A stretch of 64,000 nt of DNA. Source: Pieris napi. Taxonomy: Eukaryota > Arthropoda > Insecta > Lepidoptera > Pieridae. Under the pieces are notes generated by a model, which was not told the DNA's origin, ran no database searches, and saw only the letters and a list, made by a program, of their open reading frames with translations. The stretch spans positions 9,496,001 to 9,560,000 of the forward strand of contig NC_062236.1 in NCBI RefSeq assembly GCF_905475465.1. The letters are read 5' to 3'. The translations under genes were made by a program, and so were the position numbers. How positions within the stretch are numbered: the stretch's first letter is position 1; the number at the start of each line of letters is the position of its first letter. Below are positions 55,346 through 64,000 of this stretch, piece by piece.

Positions 55346-56502
55346 ACACGCATTAAAAAAGCAAAAGAACCTAATAAAGTGATAAATAAATTCATATAAT
55401 CGGATGGGCGATCCCAAAAAATATCTAGATTGTAACTAAATGAGTGCTATTAATAGTGTTAAGTGAAAACTGCAAATTTTTCGCTGATTGCTAATGTATA
55501 AAAATTATCTATGAAATTTGTGAAGAAGTTTCAATAGCACATTGTTCTCGTAACTAAGTTGTGCCTACTACTTCATTATTAAACTAATCTTACAACTAAA
55601 TCTCCGATTCGTTGGTATAACGATAAGTTTTATTTGATCTTCATTTGTCTAATTATGACGCTGTCCGTACTTAGTATGTTTTCGTATGTTTAGAGTTGCT
55701 AACATACGACACACTTTAAAATGTTGCCATTGGAGAATCGTAAAAAAAATATTGATATTTCGTTTGCATTAAAGATATTTATGAAAAAGGTTGATTGTCC
55801 CAACCTTTTACCCTAATTTCGTGTACCCTCTGGAGACCCCAGGCATCCTATTATCCCATTTGACCCTCCTTCCATAAGAATGCGTTTTGGCCAAAACTCA
55901 ATGATATCCAGTTGGATCATTCTAATAAACAAGCTAGGTCTGGATATCCATAGTTGCTCCCCTCATAGTTTGAAATAGATTTATTTTATTTTATAAATCG
56001 ATGTATTTATTATATAATAAACATAATATAAGCACAAATCCGGACTTCAAACATTTTGTTAAAATTAAAAAAATATATTCGTCACAAAGATAAATTTTTA
56101 TCTTTATGAGTCGAATATGCTTTTATTTTCAATATGGGCCATGAACCTATACGATGGCCGTCCATGAAATAATCAGTTCAATATAATACCAATTTAGAAT
56201 TCACTAATTAACAGCTGATAATGTTAGGGTGAAAGATTTTGTTAAGCTTACGAAACTATGATGTCAAGATAAGCATAACTGATGCTAGATTTGACACAAA
56301 CGAGAATCTTAAAAATAACTTGATCTCACGTTTCCTGTATGCAGAGATTATATTCCTGTACCCTTTTTGACTCTTTACATAATATTATTTCAACGGGAGT
56401 AATTATTTGGGCAATTTTTTAAAGTGCTCACGCCTGACGAGTCCGCTTTCCCGTATTTACCTAGTTAGTGAAAAACCAACTTTAAAATTTATATATTTAA
56501 AA
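55346..56502. other. AT-rich spacer, nothing recognised
   Basis: 1.15 kb. 55800-55970 is less AT-rich (TACCCTCTGGAGACCCCAGG) and may be an old LINE piece. No exon supported. Confidence 0.4.
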
Positions 56503-56740
56503 ACGAAGCTACAAACTTTTACTTCTGGGCCTCAGATTACTGTATCTGTTTCGTGATTTGTTTTTAAGTAGGTATGTGATCAGTATTTTGTGCCGGACAC
56601 ACGCCGTCCGCTCTTTGGCTAGAAGGCCGGTTTACTCACGATGTTTTCCTTCATCGAACGAGCGAATGTTAAATGGGCATGTTCGAACCTACAACCTCAG
56701 GGTTGAGAGTAGCACGCTGAAACCAAAAGACCTCTGCTGT
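56503..56740 (-). mobile_element. SINE family A, B box lost
   Basis: CGAAGCTACAAACTTTTACT, CTGGGCCTCAGATTACTGTA, ACACGCCGTCCGCTCTTTGG, TTCCTTCATCGAACGAGCGA and GAGAGTAGCACGCTGAAACC. Confidence 0.8.
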
Positions 56741-57569
56741 TTGTTTAGGTAATTATGTTTGGCCAAATACAATGCGTTTAATGAATAATACTGTATAGAC
56801 ATATGCTTAAACATTTTAAATAAACTAAAAGTACAGAATACACTAAAAAACCACTAAGGAGGGGTTTAACCTTGGTGTCTAAAAGGCTACACCACAGTAC
56901 AAAATATGTCATTATATTCCTTATTGAAGTGATTTAATAATAAAAAGACTTATATTTTCAGACAAGATGTATTATTTGAGCGAACTCAACGACCATTCAT
57001 ATATTCAGTGTTGCCAACATAAGAAGTCAGACTTAAAACTAAAGTAGTAAATGTAGATACATTGCCAGTATCTTAAGACTTATAAATTATTAAATTCTTT
57101 ATGACAAGGAATTTAGTTATTTTATCAATTAATTGTACTGTTGTTGCATTTGTAATGTGTAGTTTAAATGAATTAAAAAAAATACAATCAATACAAAAAA
57201 AATAACGATACGATACATCAATATATCTTAAACTTATGGAGCCAAGCAATCACATCCCAGGTTGTATAACAAAACATTTGTATAACAAAACTTAAGTTAC
57301 ACAAACTTCCTCTTCTCTATAGGAGGGCTTGTGCGTATTTCGTCTGCCATTGGGCAGGTCAGTGACGCCAGATAACGCACACTAAGGTAAATCCGACAAT
57401 TGTTAAGAATTATTAGATATACAGGAACAAGGTTTCAAGATATGTGTCATCTTAGGACAAATACGCTAAAAAAGTATATTGCGCCTTAACTTCTATCTAA
57501 TATAACTTGTATAGAAACTATATATAAAGTTAATTTACATTTTATAGTAAACTATTTATATGTTAAGAG
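56741..57569. other. AT-rich spacer, nothing recognised
   Basis: No exon or repeat family. CTATAGGAGGGCTTGTGCGT near 57318 stands out by composition only. Confidence 0.4.
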
Positions 57570-57735
57570 CAGTGATGGCGTGCGATTCTCATGAGGTCGT
57601 AAGTTCGATCCCCGGCTGTGCGCCAATGGGCTTCTTAGGTGCACGTCTATCACTTTCACGAGAAAGTAAATATTGTGAGGATGCTTTAGAACCAAATAGT
57701 CGGCGCTGTCAGAAGGCACACTTTACCTATATGAA
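57570..57735 (+). mobile_element. SINE family A, diverged
   Basis: GCAGTGATGGCGTGCGATTC, GTAAGTTCGATCCCCGGCTG, TGCGCCAATGGGCTTC, then GTGAGGATGCTTTAGAACC and AGTCGGCGCTGTCAGAAGGC. The A box is partly deleted. Confidence 0.7.
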
Positions 57736-57757
57736 AAACATTTTATGCGTCAAATTT

Positions 57758-57825
57758 TTTATATATATATATATATAAAGATAGATATCTATATCTATCT
57801 ATCTATCTATATAGATAGATATAGC
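57758..57825. repeat. TA and TATC/GATA microsatellite
   Basis: A TA run followed by alternating AGATAGATAT and ATCTATCTATC blocks that form nested palindromes. Confidence 0.9.
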
Positions 57826-58014
57826 TTCTAGTCCAACAGTAGCTTTGCGGTGCACGCATTTCTAGGATATTTACTGAAATACAAAAAAAATTTTTTAAAC
57901 TAGTCAAATAGCATTTTTGCTTACAATTTACAACATTCATCTTTGCGTAACTTGACATTTGACATTAAACCTTCACAGATAATTTTCGTCAATAACATTA
58001 CTCATGGCGTATTC

Positions 58015-58197
58015 TTAACCGGAATAAATGATATCATTCCCAACTTCGTTCTCGAATTTTCTTCGAATATTTTCATTTAATTTATTCAGATACTGTCTAT
58101 AAGGCTCATTTTTCATAAGCACATTGGGATACCTGGTCAGTAAACTCCGATGCGAAATGTAATATTTTGTTAATCTAAACAAACTGTAGCCAGACAT
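58015..58197 (-). CDS. Candidate small ORF, 60 codons
   Basis: From ATG at 58197 it begins MSGYSLFRLTKYYISHRSLL and continues with YPNVLMKNEPYRQYL, LNENIRRKFENEVGND and IIYSG to a stop at 58015. The basic N-terminus without acidic residues, then a charged helix, looks like real protein and like a mitochondrial import signal, but I do not recognise it. A GTTAAG donor at 58019 could extend it to a further exon. The upstream ACTGGCAACCCTATA resembles lepidopteran promoter surroundings. It could equally be chance. Confidence 0.35.
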   Translation of the reverse strand: MSGYSLFRLTKYYISHRSLLTRYPNVLMKNEPYRQYLNKLNENIRRKFENEVGNDIIYSG

Positions 58198-58800
58198 TAT
58201 AGGGTTGCCAGTAATAAAAATCGTGACAAAAATTTACCTGAAATTTATTCCTTTTGCAGGCTTGTTGCAGGTCGATACTGCGTCGTAGAACAAAAGAAGC
58301 AGATTATACTTTGAGCGATACTCTTTATGTCCTACAAGGGCTCAATATTTAATTCGGTCTCAACATCGAAATCGTTTCCGATGTTACGTAGTAGCCATTC
58401 TTGAGAATCGCTTTACTAACACAAGTCAAAAGGACATATTCAATAACTATTTAGGTACCCAACGACGATAATAAGAAAGTTTCTAAGTATGCGAAAAGTT
58501 TTCCTGTCATAAATAGAAATGTAATCAATTTAGGGCGTGGTGGCCCTAAACGAGGTCATTAACCCTAACAGGACAATATTTTACAAAATTGGCCGACTGA
58601 TAAGCGTTATCACCAAATGCAATTGTAGATAGATAGTGTATTTTTATCATTAATCTGCGCGTGCGTTGATCTATGTGCAATGTCAAATGTATTGGTAATT
58701 ATTTGATTTGATGAAATGCAATGTTTGCTGGAATAAGGAAAGTATTTCATCGCATAAATTGAATAATAATTCAATTGTTTGATATACAAATTTATTAGTT
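58198..58800. other. Spacer, nothing recognised
   Basis: CTGCGCGTGCGTTGATCTAT at about 58657 echoes 36315 (GCGCGTGCGTTGACACC). No exon or repeat family. Confidence 0.35.
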
Positions 58801-59222
58801 ACTAGCTGGCCTGGCGAACACCGTACCGCCTAACAGTCGATTCTTTATTTTTTTTAAATACTTATTCTGCTATTCGGGACACCGGTCTAGCTAGTAAGAT
58901 AAAAAAAGAAAGTTAATAATACAACAAATACATTCTGTCAAAAAATAAAAATTTACCTTCCCGGAACCCCTCCACTAACACTTGAACTTTATTGTATGGT
59001 ATTAAAGTTCAAATTGCCTTTAATTATTATTACGAATATTTTGTATAAGTAAAAGTGTTGTTTTTAGACTTTTTCACTCATTTTTTTTTAATTTTTCGCC
59101 GTAAGAACCATCCTCGTACTTCAAGGAATATTATAAAAAAATAATCAGACAAATCGGTCAAGCCGTTTTCATGTTATGTCGTGACAACGGAAAACGGGTT
59201 TCATTTTTATATATGTATATAG
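58801..59222 (-). mobile_element. Helitron-like element, inverted copy of 48451-48879
   Basis: ACTAGCTGGCCTGGCGAACA, CCGTACCGCCTAACAGTCGA, CCTTCCCGGAACCCCTCCAC and GTGACAACGGAAAACGGGTT match the 48.4 kb element in reverse order over the full length with scattered differences. Confidence 0.7.
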
Positions 59223-59663
59223 ATAAATAAAATATGTGTTACTAAGTATTATTATTATTTGGGGACCCTTAAGTAAAAATACTTGTACTTTCCCTGCAAC
59301 TTTTAACAAACACATTTCTTTTTAATTATACTTTTTTATAAGTTACTTGGTTTGTTTATAGCTAGACAGCATCGAAGAGAAAATAAATGATTAAAGACAT
59401 GTTCTTCTCTGTATCCGCGCAGACTCTATAAACACAACAGATTATACAAAACATGGACTGGACCGTGATGTTTGTACAGTTACCATTCTTTAAAAATCAT
59501 AGCAAGGTTTTTTGGCCAAAACTTCATCTTCTTGACACCACGGAAGAAAAAGAACAAAAGCATTTGAATTAGTGAATTAGTGTGAGTACACGTTAGTCTT
59601 AAGTGCTAAACAGTGGTAGGTAAGTGAAAAAATAGAACACAAAAACAGTATTCCCCTTTAGTA
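59223..59663 (+). other. Spacer ending in a 5' UTR-like segment
   Basis: 59550-59619 reads GAATTAGTGAATTAGTGTGA, AAGTGCTAAACAGTGGTAG then GTAAGTG at 59620. AGTG-rich sequence cut by a strong donor is usual for insect non-coding first exons. No downstream exon was found, partly because the next 600 bp is a transposon. Confidence 0.25.
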
Positions 59664-60220
59664 TAAGATCCCGCTATACAACGACCTTCACCGAGATGCT
59701 TATTTAATGAAACTTATTTTATATTTAATTTAATATGTCAATAAATATAATCCATATGGGTTGCCTAGCAAATTTCAGTCCAGAGCATGTTTAATTAATA
59801 TTTAAAAAAAAAAATTTTTTAATTTGCATGTAGTAAATTTTTTGAACTTTTTTCAATCAATATTTTTAATCAGGGTAGTATTATATATGTATCACTATAA
59901 TCTTCTTTTATACTAAAGATGTATATATACTTTAGTGTCACATAAAAAATATACACATAAATAATTAATTGATTAAAAACAACCTAACGTTTGCATATTC
60001 TATGGGCTTCATACTTTCGATTGGTATAGAATTTATCTAATAATCATACTGGTGAAATGTTAAAATTTTTTATTTTTTTTTTAATATTAATTAAAATACT
60101 CTGGACTGAAATTTGCTAGGCAACCCATATGGATTATATTTATTGACATATTAAATTAAATATAAAATAAGTTTCATTAAATAAGCATCTCGGTGAAGGT
60201 CGTTGTATAGCGGGATCTTA
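59664..60220. mobile_element. Foldback element with perfect 122-bp inverted arms
   Basis: The left arm starts TAAGATCCCGCTATACAACG and runs to AATTTCAGTCCAGAG; the right arm (60099-60220) is its exact inverse. The AT-rich centre of about 310 bp has no coding frame. Two flanking bases per side extend the pairing with one mismatch. A target duplication is not evident. Identity of the arms implies recent activity or gene conversion. Superfamily not assigned. Confidence 0.85.
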
Positions 60221-60606
60221 GACCACTTATAAGAGACTGTAAGTAGAGTTATTGGACACTTTATGTAAAACATCCTTATTAGTAAATTAGGTTAGACTTA
60301 AATTACTTATTAGTCTTAAGTTAAGCTAGATCGTAATGGTCGATGACGTTTCCAAGAAGAGACAATGTACTTAAAAAAAGCTGTTTAAAATGTGTTGGGC
60401 ATCTAGAAAGAAAAGTCTGTTGGTTACCATAGATCGCAGGTTATCATACCCATAGCCAACAAAGTCACATCTGAGAACGGGACCTGAAGATTTTGTTTTA
60501 TCTGTTACTAGAATATATATATTTACTGACAGCTTAAAATTAAGTATGTTTATCTGTTAACGAAAATCCCACTTCTTGAAAAACAAAATCACATTTCTTT
60601 TAGATG
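60221..60606. other. Spacer, nothing recognised
   Basis: No exon or repeat family. Confidence 0.4.
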
Positions 60607-60619
60607 TGATAATCACATA

Positions 60620-60879
60620 TAGTATAGTGTTGGACTAGTAGCTTCGGCGTGCGACTCACATCTTTGAGGTTGTAGGTTCGAACCCCGGCTGTGCACCAAT
60701 GGACTTTCTGTCTATGTGCGCATTTGACATTCGCTCGAACGGTGAAGGAAGCATCGTTATGCAATACACCCAAAAACGACGAGTCAGGCACAGAAGGGTG
60801 ATCTAGTTGCCTATTGGATTGACAAACATGAAACTGAAATCTGAGGCCCAGACCTAAAAAGGTTGCAGCGCCATTGGTT
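60620..60879 (+). mobile_element. SINE family A with 13-bp target duplication
   Basis: AGTGTTGGACTAGTAGCTTC, GTAGGTTCGAACCCCGGCTG, ATTCGCTCGAACGGTGAAGG and GGTTGCAGCGCCATTGG. TGATAATCACATA flanks it at 60607-60619 and 60880-60892. Confidence 0.92.
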
Positions 60880-60892
60880 TGATAATCACATA

Positions 60893-61700
60893 CATTAATT
60901 TTCATAAAATATGTTTACTATGGAATATAAGATATTGGTATCACTTATTTCACGCCAATAAATTTGAATAGGTAGACATCCCTACTGATCGGCAAAAAAG
61001 ACAGAAGGTGTAGGCCGAGAAAAGCTGTCGTAAAAAACTCTGGGTATTCTTTTAAAATAGCATATAATCAAACATATACAATTCGATACCAATTGACCAA
61101 CACAATGACATCTTTGGTTTACCAATTATCAGCGACTCCGAAACTAGGAAGAGACTCTTTGTTTCAGTGGACAGTATGCGGTAAACTGTAAATTGATGAT
61201 TAATTACTTGCGTAAGACGGTTAGTTCCTTCAAAATAACGTTTTCGTGGTAAGATGTGGTTTTACCAGAAATTGCCGAAAATAAGGATACTTTGGTACGA
61301 CAATAAGGAAACAGGTCAGCTAAAATTTTGGGTCCACCTTTTAATGCCTCAAGCATAACCTTGTTTGTGTAAGAATCAAAGTGTCGTATCGTAGCTGTAG
61401 AATGATATGTATGTCCAGAGGACCAAACATTACAGGAAACGAAAACAATGTTTCATTTCGTCAATGTTCGTTGAAATATTATTATGTGTTTTTGTCCATA
61501 CTTTTGGATGGTAAAAAGGACTTATGTATTAATAACATAAGTCCTTACTTCATGATTAAACCAGTTAATGACAAAAGATGAAGAATAAAACATAAATGGT
61601 TTTTTGATGTGTGATCGACAGTGAATAAAAGTACTTATTCGCTGCAAATTTAAATCATTTGACAGATTTGTCCATATTAGAAGTCGGTTAAAATGGAAAT
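60893..61700. other. Spacer with a 12-bp hairpin
   Basis: AAGGACTTATGT (61516-61527) and its inverse (61535-61546), 7-base loop. GATCGGCAAAAAAGACAGAA near 60989 may be LINE-derived. No exon supported. Confidence 0.4.
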
Positions 61701-61713
61701 TGTGTTAGGTATA

Positions 61714-62008
61714 ATAATAGTAATATTAAATCAGTGGCGCTAGAACCTTTTTAGGTCTGGGCCTCAGATTTCTGAATCTGTTTCCTGATCATTTTTCAAT
61801 CTAATAGGCAAGTAGCCTGCGCTTGACACACGCTGTCGACTTTTTGGGTCTAATACATGTCGGTTTCCTCACAATATTTTCCTTCGCCGTTCGAGCGAAT
61901 GTTAAATGCGCACATAGACAGAAAGTCCATTGGTGCATCGGGGATCGAACCTACGACCTCAGGGATGAGAGTCGCACGCTGAAGCCACTAGGCCAACACT
62001 GCTCCAAG
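61714..62008 (-). mobile_element. SINE family A with 13-bp target duplication
   Basis: AATCAGTGGCGCTAGAACCT, ACACGCTGTCGACTTTTTGG, GTTCGAGCGAATGTTAAATG, GCACGCTGAAGCCACTAGGC and CAACACTGCTCC. TGTGTTAGGTATA flanks it at 61701-61713 and 62009-62021. Confidence 0.93.
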
Positions 62009-62021
62009 TGTGTTAGGTATA

Positions 62022-62848
62022 GGTTTCTTTAAAATATGTCATATGTCAACCGTTACTGAGAGAACCATTGTGTGAAGACTTTTTCTATTACATACGAACT
62101 TATTTCTAGACTCATAATAATTAAAACAATTATACTTTTATCTATACTAAGAAACGCAAGAAGTCAAAACATGTTCAATATCAATTAAACTTTTGGTTGC
62201 ACCTGTCCTGTACCGTAATGAAGGAGACAGGAATATATTATACCGACGAGTGAGTGAGATGGGTATACCGTACCATGACCTTTCGCAATTTGAGCAGAAT
62301 TGGCAGGTCAGTGACACGATACGATAAGATAAGAAAATTCGGGTGAATGTTGTTCTTTGTTTGAACAGCGTCTTAAATTACGGTTCTGTTTATACTGTTT
62401 CAAAATGAATAATTCAAATTGAATTTAAATGATTTAAGCATAATCTACTACTGTTACTACTTTGTCTACTAATTTTAAATAGAATAGATGCGACATACAC
62501 ATAAGACTTACTAGATATATACAATTTAAATATTAATGTGGTGCAAATTTTCGTATTGACGAAAATATTCAAAGCAATATGAGACGCTGACATTATCGAA
62601 AGAATTCTGTGATTCACTTATTCCTTTTATGTGCAGGAAAATTTAATCTATATTTATAACCTATATCTATAGTATATAACAGGTTTATAAAGTAGTGGAC
62701 ATAATCTAAAAATGAACATAATATTATTATTATCATAAATACATATATATTGATCCAATGCTAGTTATTTTTGACAATTGGCAAAACAGTTCAAAATTAG
62801 AATGCAAAGCTCCAGACGGGTTTAAAAAAGGAAATTTGTATTGTCGAA
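62022..62848. other. AT-rich spacer, nothing recognised
   Basis: No exon or repeat family; ATT-type short run at about 62722. Confidence 0.45.
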
Positions 62849-63120
62849 CAGCGAAAGTAAAACGCACACATACACAATGTACACACAAGCCTGACCTTTC
62901 CCAACTTAAATGGACGTCGCCCGAATACTCGGGGTCAATGACACTGCATCGCTCCGAGGCCAGTGCATTCGGCAGGACTAAAAAAAAAGATTACTTTCGC
63001 TGAATGAAAATGAAGCCGAAATTCGCACGGTTCCAATTTTAAATTCGGAAGTCATTTGAATTTTAAATGCGAAGTTTGATGGCATCTGTCAAGTCTTTTT
63101 GCGTTTGTGATTTATTCTGT
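62849..63120. promoter_or_regulatory. Less AT-rich segment with inverted CAGCGAAAGTA pair
   Basis: CAGCGAAAGTA (62849-62859) and TACTTTCGCTG (62992-63002) are exact inverses. Between them lie CGCACACATACACAATG, CCTGACCTTTCCCAACTT and CGGGGTCAATGACACTGCAT. Composition contrasts with both flanks. Regulatory DNA is possible; nothing proves it. Confidence 0.3.
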
Positions 63121-64000
63121 TCTTGTTGAATTTGAAAATTTAATTCGTTTTATAGCAGTTTCTTACTATTAAAAATGTTGTGTGTCAAAGATTTTTAATT
63201 GGAGACCAAAAATGTTTTATTCAAAGTTAATATTTTGAAGTTACTTGACAGTACGTCGTAAATATCTACGTCAAATAAAAAAAAATGGGTAATTTAAAGC
63301 GCAATTGAATTCTATATGAAAAAAACTCGTGTGAATTAATCAAAATACAGGCTACGCCATAATTTTTTATCATTTACATTGGCAAGGTCTTTTTTAATTA
63401 GGTAATTCATATATTTCGGACATTATGAAGTTTTCCTTATACATGTACTCGTACGTGACATTGTTATTTTTATGAATTCTTAAATTACGAAAACAATTTG
63501 CAATAGCTAGATTGATTTAATAATGTTCCACTTAGGAACTCCAAAGTAAGCTTAATTGTTATAAGACCTAATTGTTTCATTATTTGTCTAATAATGTAAT
63601 ATCTGCTGTATGACCTACATTTTATGTTTGCATTTATTTCGTAAACGCTGCATAAATTACAATAGACTGAAAATGTACTTTTGATGAATAGTTGAATTTA
63701 TTGAAACCGATTTTTGGCCAATTTTACTGCTAAATAAACATAAATATTTTTTATTTCTCAGAATTCGTAATCGTATATATATTACCATTTACGTACAATT
63801 AGATTTCTATAGATACGTGCTAAATATTAATTTTTGAAAATCTTTGACAAATGTGACCTGAAAAAGAGTTTCATACAAAATTTCGTCTAAATAGCACGTA
63901 CTTAAAATTACGCACTAACATTGCAAATAGTTTATTGGCGTTGCATCCGTATGAACTTGAGTAAGCCTCTGTGAATGTCATCTAGTCTCAGTGCCTTTGC
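63121..64000. other. AT-rich end of window, nothing recognised
   Basis: No exon, RNA gene or repeat family seen. Confidence 0.45.

Overview
The window looks like genomic DNA from a lepidopteran insect (butterfly or moth). It is AT-rich, with spliced genes at the left end only. The right three quarters are almost wholly transposon-derived or anonymous. The lepidopteran call rests on the repeats: tRNA-derived SINEs, LINE tails ending in a TTTGACTTTGAC-type run, Helitron-like ends with GGCCAGCTAG-type termini, and a short repeat containing GGCCGGCAACGCACT. I recognise these as typical of Lepidoptera, but the species cannot be named from the sequence.

Three cellular genes can be assembled exon by exon. 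At 1-2292 (+) is the 3' part of a glycoside hydrolase family 1 gene (beta-glucosidase, myrosinase or lactase-phlorizin-hydrolase type), with the ITENG nucleophile motif. At 3055-8070 (+) is a complete tetraspanin with eight cysteines in the large loop, so a TspanC8/TSPAN33-like ADAM10 partner; two alternative 3' ends are possible. At 12161-17223 (-) is an eight-exon gene for a 411-residue protein with an acidic N-terminus and a Pro/Glu plus Lys/Gly tail; I do not recognise it. No operon-like or pathway link between the three is visible.

From about 17.2 kb to the end I find no convincing complete cellular gene. The region holds about 17 copies of one SINE family (several with perfect 10-15 bp target duplications), two copies of a second SINE, at least ten 3' LINE fragments, a decayed 1.3 kb mariner with intact terminal repeats and DD41D spacing, Helitron-like units, and several foldback or MITE elements. 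One MITE has become a tandem array (28551-29249). Another element has perfect 122-bp arms (59664-60220). An inverted, decayed copy of exon 2 of the minus-strand gene lies at 22713-23372. Weak leads are a few promoter- or first-exon-like segments (36351, 46840, 59400, 62849), a 60-codon minus ORF at 58015, and recurring GTGTGCGT-headed elements at 51-53 kb. I found no defence-like or otherwise new multi-gene system; the unusual material is mainly repeat architecture and the exon duplication.
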